From contig DLPD01000003.1 in assembly GCA_002479785.1 (NCBI GenBank), forward strand, positions 1 through 64,000: a stretch of DNA of 64,000 nucleotides, read 5' to 3'. Below are positions 51,832 through 60,744 of the stretch, one piece after another (positions within the stretch are counted from its first letter, which is position 1; the number at the start of each line of letters is the position of its first letter). The stretch is from Cytophagaceae bacterium UBA7467. Lineage in GTDB: Bacteria; Bacteroidota; Bacteroidia; Cytophagales; Spirosomataceae. Made by a program: the position numbers and the translations under genes. The notes beneath the pieces were generated by a model that saw nothing but the letters and a program-made list of their open reading frames with translations, made no database searches and had not been told where the DNA came from.

Positions 51832-52725
51832 TTAAGCGTCGGATTTACGATATGCATCGATTAAGGCAAGTTCTCCATCCTTTCCTGGCTTAGAATTTCC
51901 GTGTTCCATCCCTAAAACCCCGGAATATCCCTTTTGTTTTAAGTGTCTGAAAATAGTTTGGTAATTCACCTCTCCGGTAGTAGGTTCTTTACGACCCGGA
52001 TTATCTCCTATTTGTAAATAAGCAATTTCACTCCAGCATTTGTCCATGTTCGCGATTAGATTACCCTCATTGCGCTGCATGTGGTACATATCGAAAAGGA
52101 TTTTGCAAGAAGGGGAGTTAACCGCTCGGCAAATGCTGTAGGTTTGATCCGAAAAGCGCAAGAATAAGTCTGAATTATCGCTCAATGGTTCTAAAACCAT
52201 GGTTAAACCAGCAGGTTCAAGGATTTCAACCGCGCGCTTCAGGTTATCAATTACGTTTCCTGTTTGAATTCCCATCGGAAGATCGCGGGTGAAATTACCA
52301 GGAACCACCGTCGCCCATTTTGCATTCACCCGCTTCGAAGTTTCGACGGCTTTTCTGCAAGAAGCCAGGAATAAATCGGTCCATTCCTTTTTGCCTGTTG
52401 TCATGGTTTGCTTATCAAAGAAGCCATCGAATTTAATCACGAAAACCCCCATTTTCATATTGAGTTTGGCTAATTTCTCTCCGATTTTCTCTTGTAAAGC
52501 CACCGGTCTTTCCATTAGTTCGTTATCCTCTAACGCAGTAAATCCTTGATCATGCATATACTGCAATTGATCGAGTTCATTAGGTCCAGCGTGGTTTTTA
52601 AACATCCCAAAATGGGGTGCATAGTTCAGCTCAAAGGGCTTTTCGCGTGCCCATGTAGATCCTTTTGAAAAGGAGGGAATCAATAAACTAGCACCCAAGA
52701 TGGAGGCAAAATCACGGCGATTCAT
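51832..52725 (-). CDS. Secreted TIM-barrel isomerase (hydroxypyruvate isomerase-like)
   Basis: 297 residues. A twin-arginine-like signal (MNRRDFASILGASLLIPSF) directs it across the membrane. The barrel has FELNYAPHFGMF, LNMKMGVFVIKFDG, WATVVPGNFTR, LTMVLEPLS (catalytic-type Glu), CKILFDMYHMQRNEGN (Asp-x-x-His) and YSGVLGMEHGNSKPG (final Glu), as in hydroxypyruvate isomerase/Hyi-like proteins. Its ATG is 1 base after the cytochrome gene's stop, so it is the last gene of a secreted oxidative unit. Confidence 0.85.
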   Translation of the reverse strand: MNRRDFASILGASLLIPSFSKGSTWAREKPFELNYAPHFGMFKNHAGPNELDQLQYMHDQGFTALEDNELMERPVALQEKIGEKLAKLNMKMGVFVIKFDGFFDKQTMTTGKKEWTDLFLASCRKAVETSKRVNAKWATVVPGNFTRDLPMGIQTGNVIDNLKRAVEILEPAGLTMVLEPLSDNSDLFLRFSDQTYSICRAVNSPSCKILFDMYHMQRNEGNLIANMDKCWSEIAYLQIGDNPGRKEPTTGEVNYQTIFRHLKQKGYSGVLGMEHGNSKPGKDGELALIDAYRKSDA

Positions 52726-52726
52726 C

Positions 52727-55723
52727 TTATTTCTTCTTTAAAGTGGATAAATATTCGATTAAGTCAACTAGTTCAGGCGTACTCATTCCATCGGCTAATC
52801 CTTCCGGCATCAATGATTCTGGTAATTGCTTGTATGATTTTAAAGCGGACGTTTTAAAGCTTTTCACAATTCCACCCGGAATTCGTAGCACAATGTCCGT
52901 TTCGTTCTTGGAAACAATGATTCCTTGATACGAATCCCCTGTTTTTGTTTTTACTTCAAAGGTTTCATATCCAAATCCAATCCCAGCATTAGGGTGTAAA
53001 ATGGACATGTACAGGCCTTCTTTCGATAATTTTGTCCCTATTTCGCTTAGTTTAGGCCCTAAATCAATCCCTTCATTATTCACTACATGACACATCGTAC
53101 ACGAATTCGTAAAGACTACTTTGCCTTTCACCGCATCTCCTGACATTTTAATCAATTCTGCCTTAGCAGGATGCGCTTTCTTTGTTTCAGTTTGATGTTT
53201 GTCTAAATAACTATTCGCCTTCATTCGGATGGACTTTCTCCAAGCTTTTTGAAGACTTTCTACCACCAATGGAATGTAAGCAGGAGTTATTTTCTTTTTC
53301 TCTAAAAGATCCAATACAAATTCCTCCGTAGGATAGGCATTCCCAATCACTCGTGCTGCCTGCATTTGTACTGCTTTACTTAGTTTAGGATTCGCTGTGG
53401 CCTCATATAATAATTGTACGGATGCCGTTTTTCCTTGCCAACGCAATGTTTCGATTAAGGCTAATTGTTCTGATTCGTTCCCCGCAAAGAATTTCGAGCG
53501 AATTAATTCAGCGCCACCAGGCAAATTATACAAAACTTGACCCGATTTGGAGGCTTCTGTTCCGGCTAAAATCATTCCTAAAACACGCGGGCTTTCCTCT
53601 GTTAGCTGGAAGTAATCTACTAATTCGAGATATGGCTTGCCATTAATTTGTTTCAGCAATGCAGAAAGTATCGATTTTACTTCAGTATGTGAAGCTATGT
53701 AAGCCGGTTTCATGTGCCTTAACGCTTCAATTTGCGCGTTGACATCGTTAGCAAACTTGCCTTTAATCAAATCAAATAATGCCTCTGATTTTTGCTCCCC
53801 GGGCATAAAGTCTAAAGCACGGAAATAGGCTAGGGACTTTGTATTTCCAATTAAGTCGATGAGGGAAGGAAGCGCTTTCTCTGTTCTTGCTCTCCAAACG
53901 ACATCTGCGTAACCTTTCGAATTTTCGGGCTTTAAAGCAGAATAGGCAGCAAAACGCTCATCCCAATTTCCATCTGCACCAATTCCTAGGGCTTCTAGAT
54001 ACCAGCGGTCGCTACCCGTGTGGCGCATCGCTAGACTTGCCCATATTTTATTCACTTCCTCTCCAGCAAGATGGCGCAAGGCGATGGCTAATTCGCGTCT
54101 AACAGAAGCGTGTTGATCTTTTGCCGCTTTTGCTGCTAATGCAGACCATTCAGCGAAAGGTTTTTGCTTAGCTGCCCGAATGGCCATTGCCTTCAGGTTT
54201 GGATTCGCTTGATCAAAAGCTTTTTGGATAAACTCATTTGAACGCGGTCCCTTATTTAACACCCAAAACGCGCGCGCTCTAAATCTCGGATTCTCATTCG
54301 TGTTAAATTCATTTTCCAAGACAGCTTCCGCCTTTGCTCCCATTTTTTCCAATGCTTGAAAGGCTATAAAACGAATTTCTAGGTTAGGATTTTCTAGTGC
54401 TTTGAAAGCTAATTCTGGCGTACTTAGATCAAAGCTTGTTTTCTTGAAAGCGTGTCCTTTTGGAGCAATTCGGTAGATACGGCCTTTGGCCTGATCACCT
54501 GCTTGATGTCCGCCTACGCCTGGATCATACCAGTCTGCGACTAAAAGCGATCCATCCGGAGCAGCCGCTACATCCGCTGGTCTGAACCATTGATCGCGCG
54601 AGGTAATCAAATTATTGATTCTTGCCTCGTATCCGGCACCCCAAGGGGTGGTAGCATAGGAGCGAACCACATTAGGGCCTGCATCTGTATGAATCATTTG
54701 ATTTTGGAAGATGGAAGGCAATAAATTACCCTCGTAAATGATCATCCCCGTAGGCGAACCAGCACCCGTTTGCAATAAATTAGGAACAACCCCTGGGTCA
54801 TTTAGGTGCCAGTGGCGTAAAGGAATCTCTTTTTCGATATTCGTCCGGTTCACTGACCAACCTTCACCCGTCATCTCATCCACATAACCGTAGTTTCCAT
54901 GCTCGAAAACGGCATTAATTCGCACCCCTTTATTGCCATCGTCGTCATTATCAGATTGCCAAAGTGCCCCGTAGGAATCCACCGCCACTTCGTAATTATT
55001 TCTAAAATTATGCCCTAAAACCTCGACTTGGCTTCCATCCAAATTACAACGGAATACCATTCCTTGGCGGTATTTTTTAGGTCCAATGGGGTCCCCGTCT
55101 TGATCTAAGACCGGATTTCCTTTAGCATCTAACAATTGCTTTCCCTCATTTCCGATGTTAAAATACAGTTTCCCATCCGGTCCAAAGCTAAACGCATGTG
55201 CTCCATGATCATGTTGCTCTCCTCCAATTCCAGAGAACATAAGCTCTTTGCGATCAGCTTTCCCATCGCGGTTATCGTCAAACATTTTCCAGATGTAAGG
55301 ACTTTGAGATACAATCACCATCGAATCCAACACGGCAATACCCAAAGGAGCGTTGATCTCAGGCGACTGGTAAAATACTTTTCGACTATCTGCCTGTCCA
55401 TCCCCATTCGTATCTTCTAAGATGATGATGCGATCTCCCAGGGGATTCGTGGGATTCCCGTTGATTCCTGGTCGGTAATTGTAAGCCTCTAATACCCAAA
55501 CCCGACCTTTCGAATCCACATCGATATTAGTCGGATTAATCAACATAGGTTCCGCCGCGAAGAGTTTTACTTCAAGCCCTTCAGGGACTTGTAGCGTCGC
55601 AACTTTGGTTTGAATGGAATCTGAGATGATGGTCTCGCGATGAATCATCTTCGGGATGCCCAGGCTCACGAGACTAATCATCCCACCTAGAAATAGGAGC
55701 AGTGCTTTTTTGACGAATGGCAT
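52727..55723 (-). CDS. Secreted membrane-bound dehydrogenase with HEAT-like repeats and cytochrome c (PVC-type haem protein)
   Basis: 998 residues with an N-terminal signal. About 35-410 is a propeller typical of PVC-type putative dehydrogenases (GLEVKLFAAEPMLINPTNIDVDSKGRVWVLEAYNYRPG, HGAHAFSFGPDGKLYFNIGNEG, SLLVADWYDPGVGGHQ). About 430-840 is a HEAT-like helical region. About 865-960 is a cytochrome c with haem motif CTMCH at 875-879 and a conserved LGPKLSEIG ... ILHPNAGIGFGYE segment. It probably oxidises a sugar or organic substrate outside the inner membrane. It follows a NIPSNAP gene by 5 bases. Confidence 0.88.
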   Translation of the reverse strand: MPFVKKALLLFLGGMISLVSLGIPKMIHRETIISDSIQTKVATLQVPEGLEVKLFAAEPMLINPTNIDVDSKGRVWVLEAYNYRPGINGNPTNPLGDRIIILEDTNGDGQADSRKVFYQSPEINAPLGIAVLDSMVIVSQSPYIWKMFDDNRDGKADRKELMFSGIGGEQHDHGAHAFSFGPDGKLYFNIGNEGKQLLDAKGNPVLDQDGDPIGPKKYRQGMVFRCNLDGSQVEVLGHNFRNNYEVAVDSYGALWQSDNDDDGNKGVRINAVFEHGNYGYVDEMTGEGWSVNRTNIEKEIPLRHWHLNDPGVVPNLLQTGAGSPTGMIIYEGNLLPSIFQNQMIHTDAGPNVVRSYATTPWGAGYEARINNLITSRDQWFRPADVAAAPDGSLLVADWYDPGVGGHQAGDQAKGRIYRIAPKGHAFKKTSFDLSTPELAFKALENPNLEIRFIAFQALEKMGAKAEAVLENEFNTNENPRFRARAFWVLNKGPRSNEFIQKAFDQANPNLKAMAIRAAKQKPFAEWSALAAKAAKDQHASVRRELAIALRHLAGEEVNKIWASLAMRHTGSDRWYLEALGIGADGNWDERFAAYSALKPENSKGYADVVWRARTEKALPSLIDLIGNTKSLAYFRALDFMPGEQKSEALFDLIKGKFANDVNAQIEALRHMKPAYIASHTEVKSILSALLKQINGKPYLELVDYFQLTEESPRVLGMILAGTEASKSGQVLYNLPGGAELIRSKFFAGNESEQLALIETLRWQGKTASVQLLYEATANPKLSKAVQMQAARVIGNAYPTEEFVLDLLEKKKITPAYIPLVVESLQKAWRKSIRMKANSYLDKHQTETKKAHPAKAELIKMSGDAVKGKVVFTNSCTMCHVVNNEGIDLGPKLSEIGTKLSKEGLYMSILHPNAGIGFGYETFEVKTKTGDSYQGIIVSKNETDIVLRIPGGIVKSFKTSALKSYKQLPESLMPEGLADGMSTPELVDLIEYLSTLKKK

Positions 55724-55728
55724 AGTGC

Positions 55729-56484
55729 TTAACGAATAGTTGAGAACGATGTAGGGCTCATAAAGATGGACTCGATTTTTTCGATAATCTTGCCCTCTTT
55801 TTCTGAGTCAGTAGACACTTGCTTCCACTTGGGATCATTTACAAAGGCCGTCCAATTTGCTTTTGCAGCCTCTTCAGAAGGATGTGCCACTAGATACACT
55901 AATTTGCTTTGTACCGCTGGGTCCTTTTCGATGGTAGTGAAATACGCGATGTTTTTGATATCGTGTTTTTTGAAAATTTTCATCGTATGATCTCTGAATC
56001 GCGCTAAGATAGCTGGATTTCTACCAGGCAATTGCGTGTAAGTACGTAGTTCAAAAACTTGATCCACTGGACCTCCGGATGGTTTGATTTTAGGACTAAA
56101 ATCAGTGGCATTCATAAATACACTAGTCACTTTAGCGACAATTTTACCTGTCTCTTCCGATTTTTTAGCTACCTCTCGCCATTCAGGATCGCTGCTGAAA
56201 TGCTTCCATGAAGTATCTCGTGCCGCTTGGGAAGGATAGGCTAATATGTAGTAAAGCGCATTTTCGGTATTATTTGTAGGAATCCAATAGCCCACATTTG
56301 TCATACCATGTTTTTCAAAAATCTTTGTCGTATGATTCGTGAAACGTTGGATTAATGCGTCTAGTCTGCCTGGATGGCAATAGTAGATGCGCATTTCGAA
56401 ATAACGGTTGTCTGCTTTTTTCGCGTTTACTGCAAAAGAGAATAGCCCTGCACACAGCAAGGTCAAAAAGTATAATTTTTTCAT
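55729..56484 (-). CDS. Secreted protein with two NIPSNAP domains
   Basis: 251 residues, signal peptide (MKKLYFLTLLCAGLFSFAVNA). Two similar ferredoxin-like halves are visible: YFEMRIYYCHPGRLDALIQRFTNHTTKIFEKHGM with DPEWREVAKKSEETGKIV, and VFELRTYTQLPGRNPAILARFRDHTMKIFKKHDI with DPKWKQVSTDSEKEGKII. This internal duplication is normal for bacterial NIPSNAP proteins, whose biochemical role is unknown. It is first in the unit with the cytochrome dehydrogenase and isomerase genes. Confidence 0.92.
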   Translation of the reverse strand: MKKLYFLTLLCAGLFSFAVNAKKADNRYFEMRIYYCHPGRLDALIQRFTNHTTKIFEKHGMTNVGYWIPTNNTENALYYILAYPSQAARDTSWKHFSSDPEWREVAKKSEETGKIVAKVTSVFMNATDFSPKIKPSGGPVDQVFELRTYTQLPGRNPAILARFRDHTMKIFKKHDIKNIAYFTTIEKDPAVQSKLVYLVAHPSEEAAKANWTAFVNDPKWKQVSTDSEKEGKIIEKIESIFMSPTSFSTIR

Positions 56485-56508
56485 AAGTTATAATAGGTTT
56501 ATACGAAT

Positions 56509-57081
56509 TTACGGATTTAATCGTTTTTTCAATAGTTTGTCAATCATAAAAAAGATCATCTCCGGTTTTAGTGTTCTCCAGTTAGGGATTTGCAGGTTTC
56601 CACCAAAATTCAAGTAGTAATCAATCTTGTATTTGGCCCATTCTTCCTCTACGAAAGGCGCAAAATGCATCGCAGCAATCCATCCATCTTCCACATCCTC
56701 AAACCATTCCGCGTAATAATCATCTTCGAAGGATCCGTGAAAATTCAACACATTTTCACCCACTAAAATGAAATGCTTAATCCCCGCATCGACGAAATGA
56801 TCCACGACTGTTCTCTTCAAATGCATCACATCATTATGAAGCGTATCATTCCATTCCCCAAACAATTCAATAATCGTGTACTTAGCCGAATAATCCGTGT
56901 ATAGGATTTTGCAAAAAAGAGTTTCTGAACCTATATCATCCCAAAGAGGGTGGATATAGTAGCCATAAATATCATTTTCGTAAGTAGTTTGAGAATAGTG
57001 TCTACCAAAAAATGGAGATTTTTTATCACGTGCTGCGACGTAGATTGACTCCCATTGGAAGGATGGTTCTATATTTTGCAT
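56509..57081 (-). CDS. Conserved-looking hypothetical protein
   Basis: 190 residues, no signal peptide or membrane segment, acidic and rich in aromatic residues (DDYYAEWFEDVEDGWIAAMHFAPFVEEEWAKYKIDYYLNFGG). A Rossmann-like strand-turn (IKHFILVGENVLNFH) is present. I believe this is a Bacteroidota hypothetical family, but cannot name it. It lies between a terminator on its 5' side and the NIPSNAP gene, and may be cotranscribed with neither. Confidence 0.75.
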   Translation of the reverse strand: MQNIEPSFQWESIYVAARDKKSPFFGRHYSQTTYENDIYGYYIHPLWDDIGSETLFCKILYTDYSAKYTIIELFGEWNDTLHNDVMHLKRTVVDHFVDAGIKHFILVGENVLNFHGSFEDDYYAEWFEDVEDGWIAAMHFAPFVEEEWAKYKIDYYLNFGGNLQIPNWRTLKPEMIFFMIDKLLKKRLNP

Positions 57082-57095
57082 ACCCTAATAACACA

Positions 57096-57123
57096 AAAAA
57101 GGCTTGCAATTGCAAGCCTTTTT
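57096..57123 (-). terminator. Perfect palindromic terminator
   Basis: aaaaaggcttgcaa and its exact inverse meet without a loop (57096-57123). On the minus strand it follows the PepSY-like gene's stop (57145) and ends in a U-tract. Confidence 0.88.
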
Positions 57124-57144
57124 CACAATCTCAAATTAGAGTTA

Positions 57145-58317
57145 TTAAAGAGCTATGGCTTTTTTGAAGGCACCATTGCCATCAAACTCTAGCAGATATT
57201 TCTTTGTAGCCACCTCAATGATTAAGTGGTAATCTTTTACTACGTTATCAACAGCTGCACTGGCACCTTTCACAAATGCCCAGCCTGCATAATTAGTCGT
57301 CAAATACGTCTTGATCGCAGTTGGCAAATCGTTCGCTGTTAAATTAGTAATCACTAAGGCTGGAGGATTGTGTCCTGGGCCACCCTTACCAGTAGAAGAA
57401 TTAGGTAATAATTGGAAATTCGCATCTAAATGGAATTCTTTTTTTGATGTACCTACAGTTACTCCTACGTGGTATTCGACGATGATAGAATCTTTAAGGA
57501 TGGCCACAGCATAATCTATTTTAAATCCAGCTGCGTTTGTATTCAAGAAAGTCACTAATCCGGAAGGTAATTGTGATAAATCAATGCGAGTAAAAGAAGG
57601 ACCTTTCTGATTCATCTCTTTTGATTTTAGAATGGTTCCATTTATATCTATATCTAAATCAAAAGGAACACCCGCCTTGTCCACATGAATGTGGTAAACA
57701 GCCAGGCCATTTGAGTCTTTTGTCAAAATCGCGCGTTTAAAGGTCATTCCATTGATAGCTGCTTGAACAGGAGCGGGAAGGTCCGTAAAGGAGATTTCAG
57801 TTACAGCAGGTGCTGGTCCTTTCTTACCCGACTTTCCTTTTAAACCAGTCACTTGGCTTAAAAATGCCCCCGTTTGATCGAAGAAAATAGAATAGTGCTC
57901 GTTATTGAAAATTAATTCAACACGGTAACCTAATATATCTCCTTTAGTCTTTTTAGAAGCATGTTCAAAAGTAGCACCAGGAAAATTAGTATCTAGATAG
58001 GCGAGTACAGCTGCAGGTAAATCAGCTTTTGCAATCTTTACTGCCTCTTCTTTGATAATCCCTTTGTTGGAAACAACTACTTGAGCCTCTATGGTAGGTG
58101 TCGTAACGTTTGCAACATAAAGACTATTTGTTTGTAAAGAAGAGTAGTCTACGCTGGTTGCTTTTGGGTAAACAGTAGCTACAGTTTGTGTTACAAGAAC
58201 AGGCACATCTTGTGGGGCAAGCGTTGACGTGTTTTGAGGATCTACATTTTGATCTTTTGTGCAAGCATTTAATGCAAGAACAGATACCAAGGCGATTAAA
58301 GATAATTTCGTTTTCAT
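57145..58317 (-). CDS. Lipoprotein with four PepSY-like repeats
   Basis: 390 residues. Lipobox ALNAC (Cys19). Four copies of a PepSY-like/BT0923-type unit can be aligned: ADLPAAVLAYLDTNFPGATF (~100), TDLPAPVQAAINGMTFKRA (~180), SQLPSGLVTFLNTNAAGFKI (~250) and NDLPTAIKTYLTTNYAGWAF (~345), each followed by a strand pair. Gly/Lys-rich linkers separate them (LKGKSGKKGP, STGKGGPGHNP). These domains are thought to interact with proteases or ligands in the periplasm; function here unknown. It is a single-gene unit with its own terminator. Confidence 0.85.
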   Translation of the reverse strand: MKTKLSLIALVSVLALNACTKDQNVDPQNTSTLAPQDVPVLVTQTVATVYPKATSVDYSSLQTNSLYVANVTTPTIEAQVVVSNKGIIKEEAVKIAKADLPAAVLAYLDTNFPGATFEHASKKTKGDILGYRVELIFNNEHYSIFFDQTGAFLSQVTGLKGKSGKKGPAPAVTEISFTDLPAPVQAAINGMTFKRAILTKDSNGLAVYHIHVDKAGVPFDLDIDINGTILKSKEMNQKGPSFTRIDLSQLPSGLVTFLNTNAAGFKIDYAVAILKDSIIVEYHVGVTVGTSKKEFHLDANFQLLPNSSTGKGGPGHNPPALVITNLTANDLPTAIKTYLTTNYAGWAFVKGASAAVDNVVKDYHLIIEVATKKYLLEFDGNGAFKKAIAL

Positions 58318-58470
58318 GAGGATAAAAGTTGATTTGGTTTATCAAACGGTTAATCTGTTGCAATAATATAGCACTTTATTGAAAATTGGAAGGATGGATG
58401 CAACCAATCGACGAACGGGCGCATCTAGTCTACAAATTACCACCTAATTGATAATTTATAGTACCTTGTA

Positions 58471-58500
58471 TTGCAAAGTACCTTTTGTTTTGTATATTTG
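58471..58500 (+). promoter_or_regulatory. Promoter of a small secreted peptide gene
   Basis: TTG (58471-58473), a 19-base spacer and TATATTTG (58493-58500) match the Bacteroidota consensus. It lies 21 bases before the ATG at 58522. The 58318-58470 stretch holds nothing else I can support. Confidence 0.82.
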
Positions 58501-58521
58501 CAGTAGACATAACAAATCATC

Positions 58522-58662
58522 ATGAAAAAGCGCCATCTAATCGTTGTTTTACTCGTTTTTTGCAGCTTTCAAGCCATGTCCTTAGGCTTTCCTCATCGTT
58601 TATATCCTGCTAAACTATTCAAAAAGACTATTCAAGTTTTAGTGAACAACTCCAAGAAATAA
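58522..58662 (+). CDS. 46-residue predicted secreted peptide
   Basis: ATG 58522, stop 58660-58662. The product begins MKKRHLIVVLLVFCSFQAMS, a compact signal peptide (basic n-region, hydrophobic core, small residue before Leu-Gly), leaving a mature part of about 26 residues, basic and aromatic (FPHRLYPAKLFKKTIQVLVNN). A strong promoter sits immediately upstream, which is the main reason to believe the ORF. No family recognised. lgt starts 31 bases after its stop. Confidence 0.6.
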   Translation: MKKRHLIVVLLVFCSFQAMSLGFPHRLYPAKLFKKTIQVLVNNSKK

Positions 58663-58693
58663 TGTTTAATTTTGGTCGAAAGACTAGCATATT

Positions 58694-59521
58694 ATGAGCT
58701 TATTATTTGTTGAGTGGAACGCTGATCCGACCATTATTACTTTATTGGGTTTTCCCATTCGCTGGTACGGTTTGTGTTTTGCCTTGGCTTTTTTAGCCGG
58801 TTTTCAGGTCGTAAGCTATATGTTTAAAAAGGAGGGAAGATCTGTTGATCAAGCTGATCAACTGTTAGTGTACACCATGGTAGGCACGGTGGCAGGTGCG
58901 CGGATGGGGCATTATTTCTTTTACGAATTCCCTTTGCTCTTAGCAGACCCCGTTCGTTTTTTTATTCAAATGATCACGCCACCCTTTTCGGGATTAGCCT
59001 CGCATGGAGCTGCCATTGGATTATTTATCGCGTATTATTTATACACGAAGAAAAATAAAGATCAATCCTATTTATATGTGACCGATCGGATTGTTATCGC
59101 GACCGCACTGGCGGGATTCTTTATTCGCTTTGGGAATTTGATGAATTCGGAGATTATCGGAAAACCAACTGATTTGCCTTGGGGATTTAAATTTATGCGT
59201 GATTATGAATTCAATCCGAGCGGATTAGCGGCTTTTGTAGTACCACGTCATCCCTCTCAATTGTATGAAGCGCTATCTTGCCTAGTGATTTTTGCTTTTT
59301 TGCTTTGGCTTTGGAACCGTCAAAAGCAACAAACTCCTCATGGCCTGATGACAGGCCTTTTTATGATTATCTTGTTTACACTTCGTTTCTTTTATGAATT
59401 CTTGAAAGAAAATCAAAGTTCATTTGAGAATGGTTTGACCTTGAATATGGGCCAAATTCTGTCCATTCCTGCAGTTCTTTTTGGAATCGGAGTGCTTTGG
59501 TATTCCAGACGAAAAGCTTAA
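58694..59521 (+). CDS. lgt: Prolipoprotein diacylglyceryl transferase
   Basis: 275 residues, seven predicted helices. The Lgt signature is present: FPIRWYGLCFALAF, GARMGHYFFYE, GLASHGAAIGLFIAYYLYTKK (essential His) and FIRFGNLMNSEIIGKPTDLPWG, then RHPSQLYEA. It attaches diacylglycerol to lipobox cysteines, which matters for the many lipoproteins seen in this window. A TAATTTTG -7-like box is at 58667-58674. Its end overlaps the convergent serine hydrolase gene by 4 bases. Confidence 0.96.
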   Translation: MSLLFVEWNADPTIITLLGFPIRWYGLCFALAFLAGFQVVSYMFKKEGRSVDQADQLLVYTMVGTVAGARMGHYFFYEFPLLLADPVRFFIQMITPPFSGLASHGAAIGLFIAYYLYTKKNKDQSYLYVTDRIVIATALAGFFIRFGNLMNSEIIGKPTDLPWGFKFMRDYEFNPSGLAAFVVPRHPSQLYEALSCLVIFAFLLWLWNRQKQQTPHGLMTGLFMIILFTLRFFYEFLKENQSSFENGLTLNMGQILSIPAVLFGIGVLWYSRRKA

Positions 59522-60744
59522 TTCGCGTAGTTGAAACGAAGGTGATCTAGATTAGGTAAGTGTTTTTTAGGTCTTTTTGCCTCGAAATCGTAGATTACCT
59601 GACCAAGGTTTTTATAAAAGGGAAATCCAATTGTATCATAGTCGTATCTCTCATCATTGAAGATTTCATCCTCATTGCATAGTAGAACTGCCGTCACGAT
59701 AAATTCAATTTTCTTATCAAAATCCACTACGTAGGCATTGTCTAATAAGAATCCGTAGGCATCACCTACCTTATTGAAAATACGTATGGAGGGATTCAAT
59801 ACGGCATTTTTTTCAGATCCGTAATACAAAAATTTGCAATAGGTGGCGAATTCATTCGAATAATCAGGGTCTTTCGATTCTGTTGGATACATTGACATGT
59901 AGCGGTAAAGGAAGGCGTAATCGTCTTTATTTAGCAGGAATCGGTCTTTTGCTGGAAATGCTTCAGGTAATAGTAATCTTTTTAAGAATTCATGCTGTGC
60001 CTGCAATGGATAGGCATTTTTTAAGCTAAAGTCCAAGGGTTTGTCTTCCACCAAACCCGCATCATTCATTGTTCCTTTACCTAATAAAATGGGTTTTGAG
60101 GCACTGTAGGGTTTGTCGTTAAAGGACTCTGATTGCTGATAGATGATTTTACCTGACCTATCTAAGAATTGAATGGGATTTGTGTATTGATTCTCTAAAC
60201 GAGGAAGCGGTGTTTGTAAACGGTGAGTAAGACGCACGCCGTGGAATCCTTTATCGCGCATTGTTTCGTTGAAAGGTCGCTGTCCTAAAAATTCGTAAAG
60301 GCGGTTATAAGCTTCATTATCAGAAACTAACAGAATCTTTTTGATGTAATGTTCCACACTAGGTAAACCTGATTTCGCGCTAGTATCTGTTTTGATTTCT
60401 AGCTGGGAGAGACGGTTTTTCAGTGTTTGAAAGGTTGTTGATTTATCGATTTTTAAAGCGTTCAGCTTTTCTAAGGCCAATACACTGGCTGCTAATTTGA
60501 CGGTGCTCGCTGGATAAAAATACTCGTTTGAATCTGATCGATACGCATAGGTAGTCAGCGTAGGTTTGTTTTTTGCATCACGATCAATCTGTGTGTAGAG
60601 GATCTGGAGGCGGTATTTTTCTGGATTATCCGTTAATTTTTTGAACTTATCTGGGTTAGATAGCAATAATTGCTCCAGTGGGTTGTCAGGTTTTTGAGCG
60701 AATGTACTCATGCTAATCAGAAAGAGTAAGAGGTATTTAGGCAT
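59518..60744 (-). CDS. Serine hydrolase, class A beta-lactamase-like
   Basis: 408 residues from ATG 60744 (signal peptide MPKYLLLFLISMSTFAQ). SxxK motif S80-T-V-K83 (YPASTVKLAA) and SDN at 141-143 are in place, and FNKVGDAYG supplies the K[TS]G-like third motif. It is longer than true class A beta-lactamases, so it is better described as a penicillin-binding-like serine hydrolase (beta-lactamase2 family) of unknown substrate. It follows a PLP enzyme (8-base overlap) and a dipeptide epimerase, a context suggesting murein peptide salvage. Confidence 0.85.
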   Translation of the reverse strand: MPKYLLLFLISMSTFAQKPDNPLEQLLLSNPDKFKKLTDNPEKYRLQILYTQIDRDAKNKPTLTTYAYRSDSNEYFYPASTVKLAASVLALEKLNALKIDKSTTFQTLKNRLSQLEIKTDTSAKSGLPSVEHYIKKILLVSDNEAYNRLYEFLGQRPFNETMRDKGFHGVRLTHRLQTPLPRLENQYTNPIQFLDRSGKIIYQQSESFNDKPYSASKPILLGKGTMNDAGLVEDKPLDFSLKNAYPLQAQHEFLKRLLLPEAFPAKDRFLLNKDDYAFLYRYMSMYPTESKDPDYSNEFATYCKFLYYGSEKNAVLNPSIRIFNKVGDAYGFLLDNAYVVDFDKKIEFIVTAVLLCNEDEIFNDERYDYDTIGFPFYKNLGQVIYDFEAKRPKKHLPNLDHLRFNYAN

